A DNA stretch of 64,000 bases from contig NW_020654422.1 of NCBI RefSeq assembly GCF_003589595.1, positions 17,775,258-17,839,257 of the forward strand. The letters run 5' to 3'. This DNA is from Hyposmocoma kahamanoa (Eukaryota; Arthropoda; Insecta; Lepidoptera; Cosmopterigidae). Below are positions 11,936 to 24,003 of this stretch, piece by piece; position 1 is the first letter of the stretch, and every line of letters starts with the position of its first letter. The notes under the pieces were generated by a model. The model was not told where the DNA came from and searched no databases. It was given only the letters and a program-made list of their open reading frames with translations. Made by a program: the position numbers and the translations under genes.

Positions 11936-12150
11936 GACTGGTAGCTGTAAAGGTACTAACTGGATGATAAATCTTTCATAGATTTCTCATAGATGGCGCT
12001 ACGACTAAAAAGTCGTTGAAAAACCAGATACAAAGACACGACGCAAGCACATAGAAAAATTCGTGAGGTCCGCTGGTTCGTTCCGCTTAGTTGGTATAGC
12101 GTCTGGCACGGTAAGCTAGAAGACGTCGGTTCGAATCCGGCCGGATATAT
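11936..12150 (+). mobile_element. SINE-C 5' part, head-to-head with the preceding piece
   Basis: It starts GGACTGGTAGCTGTAAAGG, runs through GATGGCGCTACGAC to the tRNA-like block (TTAGTTGGTATAGCGTC, box B GGTTCGAATCC), then ends. It lacks the 3' body. Confidence 0.75.
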
Positions 12151-12284
12151 ATACATAACTAAAAGGATTAATTTTAGAAGATCAATATCAACAATATATG
12201 TATTTCTATATCTTTTGTCACAGAACCCATGTGTTGTACGTAAATTTGTTTTTTAAATGTTTTGAAAGCCACATTTTAAAAACC

Positions 12285-12412
12285 AGCCCTGGCCATGGAA
12301 CTTATAAATAGCCCGAAGGGTTTGTTTGAAACGCGATTTATATCCAAAAAATTACTTTCATTCCCATTGTGTAGCAATCGCGAAAAGAACTCGATACATT
12401 AAAAGTTGTTTG
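12285..12412 (+). repeat. FB arm
   Basis: GGCCATGGAACTTATAAATA, GGTTTGTTTGAAACGCGATT and CAATCGCGAAAAGAACTC match the arm at 7085-7210. Confidence 0.6.
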
Positions 12413-12601
12413 TTGTTAGACCTCTACGGCGAAGCCATAAGAAGGGTTATTTTAGCCCCTCAACAAATTCACAAGCCTAATGGCCTCCGACTACGACTCA
12501 TTATCTCTGAAACGTTGGAGCTTATGTGAGTCAAAATTAAATTCAAGCTTTCGCTTTTGTTATAAAGGTAATGTACGGTTTACATAGTCGGGTTTTAGTA
12601 T

Positions 12602-12707
12602 TAATAATATAACGCATACATTACCCCGCACTAGAAAAACCCGGCCCGGGAATCGAACCTGGGAACTCTTCGTGGGATGGTAACAGGTCGGTCATGGAGG
12701 CAGTTAT
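12602..12707 (-). mobile_element. SINE-A with internal deletion
   Basis: The tRNA-like head and the 3' terminus remain. The central body between the CCGGGCCGGG end of the head and GCGGGGTAATG is deleted. Confidence 0.75.
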
Positions 12708-14296
12708 TTAATTTAATTCGAATTTCTGTTGAATTTGAATTTCTCTTACGTTGCGACACGTAGGACCAGCGCAACACGCACGACATAGGAATAGTCGACT
12801 GCGTCGCCTTCGGCAAGGCGAAGTAGTTTGTCGAAGGCGGCAGACTACATGGTGTAATTTAAAGTAATTAGACGGCCTGTATCTTTTGTGGGGTCCTTTC
12901 TTGTGAGACCCTAGGTCATAGTTTTCCAAAGTGGTCCTTACCAGTGGGCGTTGAAGATTCCTAGGGTAGGGGACTCGGAAGCAATTGGGAGGCGTTAATG
13001 CTGTCCAGGGTATGCTACCGCATTTGAAAAACAAACCTGAATTTTCTATGTAAACTACACTACATATTTTATGTTTTTTTTAGTTTTTGTGTTAAGTTAA
13101 TATAAAAAATACGTGTTTTCAATTTTTTTTTGGGATGGTGGGCGTTGAATTTTTTTCCATTTGCCTAAGTGAGGGATGAGTCAGAAAGTTTGAGAACTTA
13201 AGCCTAGGGCATAATTTAACATAAGTCGATGGATTTCTAGAATTGTGGCCTATTTCAAAATCACTTAAATAATCAGGAAGATTGTTTAGAAATAACTGTA
13301 GAATATGTAAAACGCAAAGCAGACGAATTGTACCTATACATGTGATTATTTAAAACAATAAAAATCTAATTGAAAAAAAAAAAATTTAGCTTTGTCTTAT
13401 TTCATCTGTGTAATAAGACAAAAAATTTACTATTTTGTTTAACACTATTATTGAAAAGCAGAAATATGGCCTTTACACTATTTAAAAATTAATGCAAAAT
13501 TACTCGTACTACTACATAAGAAAAAGATAATTACACTGCGTAAAATATGTGTACGGGATAGTAACCAAAATTGATTTTAAATTACTATCTTTTCTTACTA
13601 ACGTCTATATCATAGACTAAAAATAAAGGGCAGAGAGGAAACTACTGATTCCTAAATCATGTTCCTTACACAAAATGCTTCACACGAATTGTAAATGCCT
13701 CGTGGAAATTGTACTCTGGGGACCAACAACTCGCCTTAGCAACAAGTGGATGAACGAATTTTCTAGGCTCTCCTGGCCTATATTTATTGGGCTTACTATA
13801 GTACACTCAAGGTTTGATTTTTGAATATTCGTGTTGCGTATTTCAATATCACTAAAGATCAATTTGTATTTTAAAAAGTAGTTCAAGCGTGTGATTTTTT
13901 TGCAAGTGTAACAAACATGGTCAAGACGCATTGGGCTAATGTTCTCGATTTTCACCATCCCAGCAAATTGGACGAATAATGAATAAATCAATTAGATGTA
14001 TGAGAGAAATTATTTTGCAAGAACTTTCAATTAATTAAAATCTTTTATAAGGAATAATAATTACAAATATTTATATACCTCCAATGAATACTACGCCAAC
14101 TTAATTTTTGAACCTGTTCTGTTTTTATGTTTTTTGTTTCTTTTTCGAATTTTGTTTTTAGTATCTTTATTTATTTTTTCACGAAATTCATGGAGCATAA
14201 TATTAGTAAATAAATATGCCTATTTACAAAAATAACAGAAAATGACTAAAAATTAAAGTTGGCATAGCGTTTATTGGAGTATGGATTGTATCTTAC
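12708..14296. other. Unannotated stretch
   Basis: A 108-codon minus-strand frame (12708-13034) partly overlaps a SINE end and has no recognised domain. The rest is AT-rich. Confidence 0.5.
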
Positions 14297-14440
14297 TGCG
14301 CCGGGCAGTTGATAAAAAACTTGACCTTTTCAAGACGAGAGTGAATAGGCATTATTTAGGTGTGCATGCTACATCAAGTATCGACCTCATCGTCACTTTC
14401 CATCAGGTGAGATGAAGGTCAAATGCGCACTTATTTTTTA
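14297..14440 (+). pseudogene. LINE 3' end fragment (VNRHYL type)
   Basis: TTTTCAAGACGAGAGTGAAT, CATCAGGTGAGATGAAGGTC and TGCGCACTTATTTTTTAT are present. Confidence 0.65.
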
Positions 14441-14494
14441 TAATTTTTTTTTAAAGTTAACAGATTTTGAAAGTGAATTATTATTATTGATGTA

Positions 14495-14575
14495 AAGATC
14501 GAATAAACACAAACAAAAATTCCTTCGATCCGATTGTACTCGAACCAGCGTCTGTCGCCTCAATATGGCTACTAC
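14495..14575 (-). mobile_element. SINE-C fragment
   Basis: TAAAGATCGAAT...AAATTCCTTCGATCCG followed by a decayed tRNA-like block with ACTCGAACC. Confidence 0.55.
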
Positions 14576-14580
14576 TATAC

Positions 14581-15400
14581 CTAGTTTTTTTTTACAAAAA
14601 CCAGAAGAAGAAAAACATGATATTCAATAAAAATAACGTAATCATTATAATATAATATTATATAAGTATAGATTGCACAAGATAGGGTGCAATAGCGCCA
14701 ACTCGTATCGAAGACTAAGATTCTCTTCGGGTCGCTGACCCAGCGGAGTAAGTAAGTAAGTAAGAAATTATTAAGAAAATTGCAAAACCAAGTCGTTGAC
14801 ACACAGACTTGGTATATCATAGAGACTAGACGTTGAAGAGATGATTGTCTAAAGTTATTTGTTATGAATAAAAATGGAAGCCTTTTTGGCAGAATACTTC
14901 ATAGGTAAAAAACTAAAAATTCAAGCTTGTAACAATTTGTAGTTTTAGGTACAATTTCAGTTTCTAAAATGCAAAAGAGTCGCAAGTAATTATCGAAACT
15001 GCTCAACTCCACAGAGTACGCATTGAAAATATGAAAAGTTTTAGTCGTAAAAACAGCTATATTTTACGTTTTACTACTTCTAGACTTTGATGACTTACGG
15101 CATTTTACTAAAGGTAAATGCAGTCGACATTACTGGAATCTTTATACTGCAAAATCGTGCTGTTAAGACAATTCACATACAGGGGTTAAAGATAGCTTTG
15201 AGAGATAAGTTTAAAGAAATGAACATTCTTATATTGTTACAAGTGATGAACAAACAAATGACTGTCGTCATCGAAAACTCGCAAATTTATTGACCATGTT
15301 GTAGCTACGATTCTATAATAAAATTCATGTTGACATTCTAAATTTGTATAATTATTTTATTAGATAGGTTCTGCGTAGTTCGTTGATAAAAAGTTTAATG
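14581..15400. other. Unannotated stretch
   Basis: A GTAAGTAAGTAAGTAAG run lies at about 14748. No other feature is seen. Confidence 0.5.
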
Positions 15401-15667
15401 ACAGTAGAGCTCTTCATGATAGAGCTCGTAGTTCTGCCACCTTACCTATTTCTGCTGCCATGTAGTAATGTGAGCATTATTTAGTTCCGTTTTGAAGAGT
15501 AAGGAGCTTCTGAAATTAGAGGCACATGGGACTTGTCAACTTATGTCTCAAGGTGTCGGGCGCAGTGGCAGTACCCTTCAGATTTTTGCGATTTAAAGCT
15601 CTGAGTGGCACAACGTGTCGCCACCATGCGTACAACTTATTAGTCTAGTCACTAGGTATAATTAAAA
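15401..15667 (+). repeat. RD repeat
   Basis: ACAGTAGAGCTCTTCATG, TTCTGCTGCCA, TGGGACTTGTCAACTTATG and the CACTAGGTATAAT end. Confidence 0.75.
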
Positions 15668-15684
15668 GAATCAATGGAAGTGTA

Positions 15685-15890
15685 TCACTCCGGTTGTGGA
15701 TCAGTACGGTTACCATGCTGATGGTCTGTCACGCAGAGCAGCTTTCAATTCCCAGGCCGAGAGAATTGTTTGTACGATCTACATTTATTTCTCTTGTGAG
15801 TTTGGGTGTAATTGGTGATTGTCTATGCGTATGTCCATGGCTCCCGCGAGACAAGGTTTTCCTGGTGCCTATGAGTGCGTGCGTTATTTA
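15685..15890 (+). mobile_element. SINE-A, diverged
   Basis: Box A has decayed (GTGGATCAGTACGG) and box B is CAATTCCC, but the body TGAGTTTGGGTGTAAT is clear. Confidence 0.8.
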
Positions 15891-16437
15891 TTCTTTCAGG
15901 TTGCTTCTATTTATGATATTATTATTAATTTTGTGAGAGAGTGAGAAGAGACCCCTGAGCGTAGGGACTAATTAATGCACAATTAATTTATACTAATTAT
16001 TATAATGTTATATATAAACTTGTCTTACCTAAGCACGAAGAAGAAGAAAGAAAATTTTATTCAGTATCATTAATTTTAAATTGTACTTATAAAATAAACA
16101 AGAATAATTTAAAACTAACTAAAAGTAAGATACTGAATGCGTACCACTCAGCATATGCCGTGACTGAGAATAGCCACGGTGCTGGTATTATGTGGAGCCT
16201 ATGTGCGTCGTAGGCTCACCAAACAAACACCACACACGAGACCCTGACATTTTTATGTACGCAATCAAATACACACAATTAACGAATAGTGTGTTATGTA
16301 ATAACTAAATAATAAAAATGTAGATGCTTACCCAAATTTATGTTATGTTCATAATTTCTGACATTTTCATATATTTATTAATATAATTATGATGTAAGTA
16401 AATACCATGAATTTTTTGTTCAAATGTCATTAAAATT

Positions 16438-16517
16438 AAATTGGAATAAGCGCGCGCTATTGGCTGTCTCAATCAGATCTAATTTAGATAGCCAATAGCG
16501 CGCGGTTATTTCAATTT
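16438..16517. repeat. 80-bp inverted repeat with CGCGCG arms
   Basis: The arms (AAGCGCGCGCTATTGGCTGT and its complement with a few mismatches) of about 32 nt flank a 16-nt centre. No ORF is present. Confidence 0.85.
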
Positions 16518-16593
16518 TATCGCGCGCGTCGCTACTATCATGCATAGCCATACTACGGAGGCTGGTGTTAATTGGCCTTATCAATGTCGTGTA

Positions 16594-16708
16594 TCAGATC
16601 TTTGTAATCTAAAACTCTGGCACTGTAACTGTTATAGGTAGGAGTGTCTCTTACCACCAGATGCACAACTTGTTCATCCCGTCACTTGATATTATAAAAA
16701 AAAATTCT
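16594..16708 (+). repeat. RD repeat 3' part
   Basis: It begins within CAGATCTTTG and ends GTCACTTGATATTATAAAAA. Confidence 0.7.
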
Positions 16709-17008
16709 TACTCATTATTCTCAGGAAAATCTGCATTGTAAATTTAAAATTGAGCTTCCCATTTATGTTAGCGAGGTATTTCTTAGGACGGGGAACAATG
16801 AGCCACGCAGTAACCCTAATTGACTGATCTTCCTCCATCCTCATTTACAGATATATACATAATAATAATACAAAAGATATAATATAAGATATATACAATA
16901 ATAATTATAAATCTACATACACCTGAGTCAGGGAGTCTTGGATCCGATTTTTACTTTGTTTTTTCCTATTACGTACATTTTAGTTTACTGGCAAGTTAAG
17001 TATTTTAA

Positions 17009-17229
17009 CTGCCTCCGTGGCCGAACGGTTACCATGCCGGACTACCACGCAGAGGCCCCAGGTTCGATTCCCAGGCCGGGAGAAATATTTGTATGGCCTA
17101 CATTATTTCTCTCGTGAGTTTGGGTATAATTTGTGGTTGTCTATGTGTGTGTCCATGGCACCCGCGACACAGGGATTCCCTAGTGCGGGGCTATGTTGGG
17201 TGTGTGCGTTATTATTATTATTATTATTT
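17009..17229 (+). mobile_element. SINE-A, full length
   Basis: Near-identical to 2766-2983, with intact box A and box B and a clean TTA-type tail. Confidence 0.92.
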
Positions 17230-17337
17230 GTTTATTTATTTTTTAATTTATTTATTGTATTAGGTACATAAAAATCATAATGTATTTGGCAAAAACAAAA
17301 ATTATTTATAAGGATAGGACTGATACATATGACAATT

Positions 17338-17571
17338 CTGCCGTCCACTAGCTAAGTGACAAACGGTTAAATATCCGTTATAAATAGCAAAAGATAGAGC
17401 ACAAAATTTTCTTTTAAAAACAGTTAAAATTAGTTTCCGACTTATCGGAACTTACCCTAACGATGCATAGCTGAAATATTATTAAATAATTTCAATATTA
17501 TAAAACTCGGTTATAGTTTTTTATGATATCTCAAAAAATTATTTTATCACATAGCCGCGTTTTAGTTATTT
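17338..17571. mobile_element. CTGCCGTCC-ended MITE, decayed right end
   Basis: It starts CTGCCGTCCACTAGCTAAG, with a body alignable over its length with 61129-61390 (ATAGAGCACAAAATT, AAACAGTTAAAATTAG). The right inverted repeat is lost after AGCCGCGTTTTAG. Confidence 0.75.
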
Positions 17572-17600
17572 GCTATATATTACACTATACATTTAATTTC

Positions 17601-17879
17601 GTAGCAGTAGAGCTCCTTGTGAAAGAGTTCGTCCAGGGAAGTACTGCCACCTCACCTATTTCCGCCGCCAAGCAGTAATGTCAGCATTACTGCGTTCCGG
17701 ATTTGAAGGGTAAGCGTGCTGGTGAAATTACAGGCACATGACACATTTCAACTTATGTTTCAAGGTGAAGGGCGTAGTGGCAGTGCCCTTTGAGCGGTAC
17801 TGCAACTGCTATGGACAGGCGTGACACTTACCGCCAGGTATGCTACTTATTCCTCCTGTCTCTTAGTATGATAAAAAAA
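17601..17879 (+). repeat. RD repeat, reference copy (about 280 bp)
   Basis: GTAGCAGTAGAGCTCC at the 5' end and TAGTATGATAAAAAAA at the 3' end. There are no terminal inverted repeats and no clear pol III boxes. The A-rich 3' end suggests retroposition, perhaps as a LINE 3' end. Confidence 0.8.
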
Positions 17880-17977
17880 TGGTTTTAAAAATATTCCATT
17901 TTGATAATATTTTATACATAAATTGAAAATTAAAAATAAAAGCGGAAAAACAATAAATTACATATACAATACTATAT

Positions 17978-18059
17978 TTTTTTGTAATTTCAAGTAACGG
18001 GAAAAACAAGTCGTGCGCCTGGTAGTAAACTACACGCTTGTCCATGACTACAACTGTTA
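17978..18059 (-). repeat. RD repeat 3' fragment
   Basis: CAAGTAACGGGAAAAACAAG and CTTGTCCATGACTACAACTG, facing the copy at 17601-17879 in inverted orientation about 100 bp away. Confidence 0.7.
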
Positions 18060-18339
18060 ATTACAATGTAACATGTGAAGTTAGCCTGTCCCTAAATATC
18101 CGCATCACATGTAGAATAGAATAGAATACATTTATTACAAAACACCACAACACAATAATAAACAGTAAAAAATTAAAAGTAAAAAAAAAATAAAAATAAA
18201 ACAGAACTAAATTAAACTTAAAACAAACTAAATTAAAACAAACAGAAAATGAATAACAAAAAAGAAAACTAAATAAAATTAATTAAAAATAAAATCTTGG
18301 CAATAAATAATTATTCGACCATAAAGCTGGTTAACACTA

Positions 18340-18520
18340 TTGCTGTACGAAGTAGATGTTATGTGTGCGGCTGTGGCGTATGTAATAGGATCCACTCAGC
18401 TAATGTCACCGCCAGGACAAGGCTGTGACGCTGATTTTCAGTGGACCCTAAAACCGAGTGAGTACCGGACGTGTGTGTCGCGTTTAAACTAAAATAAATT
18501 ACGTATATATTTCTATAATG
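18340..18520. repeat. Unclassified repeat P5
   Basis: GGCTGTGGCGTATG, AGGATCCACTCAGCTAA and GGCTGTGACGCTGATTTTCA match 62595-62700 plus 62854-62930. It is followed upstream by an A-rich block with GAATAGAATAGAATAC, which looks like a minus-strand LINE tail. Confidence 0.65.
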
Positions 18521-20417
18521 TAGTATGGTGTGTTCTCTTATATTTATAAGACATGTACCTCTGAAATCATTGTAGCTTTTACATATTTTATTGATTTCAA
18601 ATAGGACAATTGGGATAAAATTCTAAGCAGTGGCCAATGACATTCGATTCAGAATATCGGGACACGACTTCGATTCAGAACGCTTCGATATTTTAACCGA
18701 ATCGCCCGTTGGATACCGTTCTCGAATCGAAGGCGCTTTCCGAGTTATTTCGAAAATTCCGAGTTAATCATTCGATTCGGCTTCGGATGCGATATCGTTA
18801 TCCAACAGCGTTTACGGAGTTAATCGGTGAAATAGATTATGAGAAAAATGAAAATCCTTTTATATACATTTTTTTAAGACCGAATATAGGAATGCATTAG
18901 TCATGGACTAAAATAAATTAACACAAATTGAACAAAATCCAGACTTTATTTAAAATACTAAGGTATTTTTAACATATTACATTCTTGCGTCAACTACTTG
19001 CGTAACATTCATTCGATAACTGTGTTCTGAATAACATTTGTAGCCTTTTCCGGTCGAGAAGTTCGAGTAATCGGACGAGTGTGACGTCATTTCGGTCCGG
19101 TTTCGAATACGACATTTTGACGTTCGATTCGGGTGTTGTGAATAAAAATTAAAAGAAATCGTGCAATATCAAATCGAATCGACCGATAACTGACTAATCG
19201 TAGGGTTCTGAATTGACCCCCAGGTAAGTTGGCGACCCCCATTAAGGATTTGGTACAAAAAGATCAGGCCTTTCTTTGTTTTACGTGTCTTCAGTGATTT
19301 GAAGTTAAAGAAATTGAGTCATATATACTTGCTTATATAAGATGAAAGCTGTATATTAGAGAAGGAATAAGGCGAACAAAACACAGCACCGCTGCTGCGG
19401 TTTTTAACGTTGTACTGAAGTACCTTAGTTTGTATGGAAAACAAGCGCAGTCGAACACACTGACAACACATCTCCGCAGGAGCGCGGCACACGCAGTTTT
19501 ACCGCATTTACAGATTTTTAATCAATTTGTGTCTATTCCAGTAAATTGTCGTTCTGATTTTCTCTAACAAATAATCAAAGTATTCCGTTGACATACGTGT
19601 GTAGTTGAAAAATTAATTTTCATATTTTCTTAAATCTTTGTAATGAAGTTGAATGTTATCTTCGGTGTATTTTTATTTGAGTAAACAAAAACCAAATCGA
19701 CAGTATAACTGCTGCGTCCTGAATCAGTTCCGTATTAACCATTATTGTCAAAGAAAGATCTCAGCTACATACAATTACTACGGCAATCAACTACGAAATG
19801 AGTACTTTAAGTGGCGCGGGGCCGCTAGACCGCTGCCCCCGTCTCCGCCACCGCACGTGTGATTCGGCATCCCGCGCACTGTCGCGAGACGCGGTGCAGT
19901 GTGTTTATCGCCTAACATCTAAAGTAAACTCCGTAATATAAAATCGTATCCAACATACAATCATAGCGATGATGATGTTTAATAAAAACATTATTGTAAA
20001 TACAGTACTTTCAATCATATCTACAATTATAGTAATCACAAACATGCAATAACAGTTAACGAGTGATTAGCCAATCACGTAATTACACAGGAAGCCATGT
20101 TTTCCCAAAACGTACGCCATTATTACCTAATTTATTATTGCCTACGAGATTTCCAAAGGAATCGCTTGGATACATTTTCCCCCAACAATAAGTCATTGTT
20201 GTATTAATCGGGTTCTAAATGGGACGACATAATAAAGACGACGACGATATAAGGAAGGCATGTTAGAAATACGAATGGGGGAACCTTTTTTATGCGACTT
20301 CTTTAGTCAATTCGCATGGCACAATTGTTTGTTCAGAACGAAGAGTGAATTTAAAAAGGAATTCTAAATTGTTGAATTTCTTTAGTTAAAATTAAGTAGT
20401 ATTTAAATACTATTATT
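18521..20417. other. Unannotated stretch
   Basis: CGATTCGG-like words recur at 18640-19200 without a resolved unit. A GC-rich patch lies at about 19810-19900. No ORF is supported. Confidence 0.5.
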
Positions 20418-20615
20418 TGGGTTTTTTATCACAAATAGTCACTTATCTTTTATCACAAAAGTAATACTTATTTTTTATCACAAAAATGTCACTTAGCAAA
20501 AAATAAGTTGGTTACTTTTTATTACAAAAATGTTACTTATTTTTTATAAAAAAAAGGTAATAATTTTTATCACAAGACATATAGCAATTATTTTTTATCA
20601 CAAAAAATAAGGCAC
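20418..20615. repeat. Minisatellite, unit of about 26-30 bp
   Basis: About seven imperfect units carry TTTTTATCACAAAAATGTCA and ACTTA. Later units mutate the CAC core to TAC or AAA. Confidence 0.85.
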
Positions 20616-21211
20616 TTGTTATTTATATTTATCTATTTGAATTGCGTATTTTCTGCTTACCCTATTGGAAGATGGGCATGCTGTAATGTATGCAGTAATG
20701 ATCTGAGGTGTTGAAACGACGTGCTAAATCGCACAAAGCTACTTTGGACGGACTTTTGGACTCAGTTGTTTTCTACAAAGCAAGTACTGTCTACCGAAAT
20801 ATTGTGTCGAAATAAAATTAAATATTTAACAAAATCGCATCGCTGTTCAATAAAAGCTGACAAAGGAAACCGCAGAGTTATTGGCCACAGAGTAAATATT
20901 CAATAAGAGCTCGTGTATTGCAATCTGGATGCAGTTTGTTCTCTCTTCAATATACTGCCATTGTTTTGTTTGAAAACGGAATCAAATATGTGGTTTCCAT
21001 AGTGACCATAATTTTACATACTAACAGGTCATTTTATTATGATTTTCAGTGAAGTACATAGCAGCTATAAACCTAATGTGAAATATATTGCGTATAAATT
21101 AATATAACAATGTGTACGGAATAGGTGGCCTCAGTGTTTAGAAAAGAGTTGTTGTTTATATGCAACTGTTACATAATATTGTTTAATAGTTTATTTTTAA
21201 ATATCTAACTA

Positions 21212-21380
21212 TATGCCTCTGTTGCCGAACGGCCGTGCTGGTCTAATTCTCGAGCCGGAAGAAATATTTGTATGGCCTACATTTATTTTTTTTTAGAGTT
21301 GGGTGCAATTTGTCGTTGTCTCATAGAGAACCCCTATATGGGGTTCCCTAGTGCGGGGTTATTATATTGTGTGTATTGTA
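21212..21380 (+). mobile_element. SINE-A with deleted head
   Basis: GTTGCCGAACGGCC is followed by a deletion that removes box B. The body AAATATTTGTATGGCC is present. Confidence 0.75.
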
Positions 21381-21417
21381 TAAAAATATTGGGCCCCACT
21401 GCTTGCTCTGTAGTTAC

Positions 21418-21517
21418 TTAAAAACAATGTTCAATCTCTTAGAAAGAACCATTTAGTGCCAATCAAGACAATATAATCGTTCCTAAACCACTGACTTTAG
21501 TGCTTCCTTCGAAAAAT
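21418..21517 (+). repeat. Repeat P3, copy 1
   Basis: ACAATGTTCAATCTCTTAGA, GTGCCAATCAAGA and AGTGCTTCCTTCG are matched in reverse at 48578-48678. Confidence 0.7.
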
Positions 21518-21822
21518 TAAATCCTTTCCTACATGTTCCAGTGTGTGCGTTTAAAAAAAATTCTTTTTCGTAAATTTGTATCTATTTCAGACAAAATGTT
21601 CTCTATACATTCTGAGTAATAATTTAAATTCTCAGCCACCGGCAATTTTTTAAAATTTTCTAGATATGCTTGCACAATTCCGTCGCTCGTTGCAATTCTG
21701 TAACAAACATAATCAATTTGCTTTTGTCAACATAAGTTTATTTTAATTTTGTTAAATATCATGATGCTTTTACTAACATATTGAATCATTATTCATATAT
21801 TTTTTGTGAAAATATTCCACTA

Positions 21823-21912
21823 GGAAATGCAACTATTTTCCGGATTTAAATCGCGTTTTTTCAAACAAACCGACGTTTCGGGCTCTTTACAGGTCCCATG
21901 GTCACGGTTGAA
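21823..21912 (-). repeat. FB arm
   Basis: GGAAATGCAACTATTTTCCG through TTTACAGGTCCCATGGTCAC is one arm in reverse orientation. Confidence 0.65.
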
Positions 21913-21914
21913 TA

Positions 21915-22095
21915 TTCCACTAGTTTATTTTTATTATTGATTCAAAGATAGAAAAGAACAATCCTCTGCTCCGACTGGACGCCAACTCTCGTTTGGTGCT
22001 ACACAGTGGCTACCGCTTTTACCAACTGAGTTACAGATTGTGTCAGCAGACAGCAAAAGACGCTGGTTAGAGTCCAATCGGATCGAAAGTGTGTC
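21915..22095 (-). mobile_element. SINE-C variant with a different tRNA-like head
   Basis: It has the CACTAGTTTATT body, but its tRNA-like block (ACCAACTGAGTTACAG on the plus strand) resembles the one at 63840 and not the TTAGTTGGTATAGCG type. Confidence 0.65.
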
Positions 22096-22099
22096 AATA

Positions 22100-23084
22100 A
22101 TTCAAGTTTAACTTACGATTCTGGATACAATTATAACATAAGGATAGACCGTGATGTAATTTATCTAACCTTTCATATTCTATTATTATAATGACATAAT
22201 AAAATTCCCGCTTAAGATGTCAAAAGTTTATAACTTAACAGTTTTATAAGTTAACAGATATTTTTGTATATTCCGAATAAAATCGAAAACCATGCGTAAC
22301 CTACTCATAGTTCGTAGATGTAGAGGTGTTCGTGTATTGCTATTTCAAACTATGTACACTGAATACTGTGTGTCAATACTTTAGTTTTATCATTGAATTC
22401 TATACGCGGGGCTTAGGAAACGTTCAAAGATATTGTGCTGTGTATTGTACCAAGATTAGAGTTTCATGGTATATTTGGTTGCAAAATGTTTATATTATAC
22501 CTTTAGCAGCTTTTGTTATCACTTTTCAAACCGTTCTACATATTTAGAATAGAAATGTGAAAAGTATGTCTATGACAAAATTGTAATATCGATTTCATAC
22601 CAACAGACCTAAAACAAATATTTCATCTTACTTCACATTTAAAAGCCTCTAAATCAATTAAAATATTCATTATAATTAATGAAAAAGTCTTAAAGTACCG
22701 GCACGCTATGGCCTAATGCCGTTTTGACAGATTACAATAGTGAGGTCTAATCTCAATTCATTATCGAAAAATATATGTATTGCAAAGGGTAGCTGATTAA
22801 AAATTTTAATAAAACGAAAATAAAAAAATAAAGAAATATTGACTTAATGTGTCGCCAGTTCGAAATTGCTTTGTTTTGAGGAGGTAGAAGTTTGTGCTGG
22901 GCAGCAATCCTATAAGTGACGTCCGTATTAAATATCGTTTTTAAAAATTTCGAATTTCGAACAACAAATGCCGTATTGTGTATGTGTGTGTCTCTTCTGA
23001 CGTAGTTATGCGAAACTTGATGAGCGGACAAACGTGAAAAAATTGTGAAGAAACGTGCTTACATTTACAAAGCTTTAATTTGTT
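22100..23084. other. Unannotated stretch
   Basis: AT-rich. Short frames at 22326-22547 and 22753-23031 have no recognised motif. Confidence 0.5.
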
Positions 23085-23290
23085 TATTTTTGTTCAGGTT
23101 ATAAAATAACCATAAATTACCTTAAAGACTAACATACATAATAATAATTAAGACACTAACACTATTTATTCATTTACACGTATGAACCGCGACGTGTGAC
23201 GCAACGTGGGTGTCCGGTAGCCGTCATCGGAAATGCAAACACGACCTTCGGTCAATAGTCCTCCTTCATGAAGGTCGACGGAATATGTTG
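23085..23290 (-). repeat. Retroposon-like 3' segment P4, copy 1
   Basis: Minus strand: CGACCTTCATGAAGG, then CCGAAGGTCGTG, later TAACCTGAACAAAAATAAAC. Matches 31290-31590 in part. Confidence 0.55.
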
Positions 23291-23529
23291 CGTTAGTTAG
23301 TTAATGATGTATAGTTCTCAATCGGCATTGGGCTCGCGTATGAATTACAATCCAAAAAATAGCTGTTTCTGTAAACTTATGTAATTTAAAAAAATATTAA
23401 AAAATGGTCGATGAAAACACAGCTGCGCATTAGACACCGTGAGGCTCTAGGAAGCTACAGTGCCAAAATCGTTGGTGAGACCAAATGGCACTAGGACACT
23501 ACAGAAGCAAAATCGTTAAGGACTCCGTG

Positions 23530-23570
23530 TGTTTGGACGCGGACGGACGGCGGACGGACGCGTGATGACG
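23530..23570. repeat. Short GGAC-rich tandem
   Basis: GGACGCGGACGGACGG followed by CGGACGGACGCG forms a GC-rich tandem of GGAC units. Confidence 0.6.
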
Positions 23571-23601
23571 CGTCCTAGAATCCTCGAGACAGTTAACTCA
23601 T

Positions 23602-23794
23602 CAGTTAACCTCCGTGGTCGAACGCAAATGCTGGACTGCCACGCATAGGTTCAACTCTCGGGCCTTAAGAAATATTTGTATGGCCTACATTTATTCCTCT
23701 CGCGAGTTTGGGTGTAATTTGTGGTTGTCTATGTGTGTGTACCTGCAATACTGGGTTTCCCTAGTGCGGGACTAGAGTGTGTGCGTTACTAATA
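23602..23794 (+). mobile_element. SINE-A, diverged
   Basis: CCTCCGTGGTCGAACG head, CTGCCACGCA and the body through GGTTTCCCTAGTGCGGG. Confidence 0.82.
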
Positions 23795-24003
23795 TTATAG
23801 CAAGTAACCACTAGAGTTACATGTACTTCGAACTGTTAACTTATGACAGGATTGTTAATAAACAGTTTAATCAGATAAAACTACGATAATGTATATGTGA
23901 TGTAATCGTTAAGTGTGCCCTGGAAATAATTCCGTAAATATAAGAAATATCAATACTTTTAAGCTGTTATCGAAAGCACGTATTAATAACTTATATTTAA
24001 ATG

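Noticed and set aside
13168..13192. Possible hAT transposon end (AAAGTTTGAGAAC)
   Set aside because: Only one short end-like word was found, with no inverted partner or 8-bp duplication.
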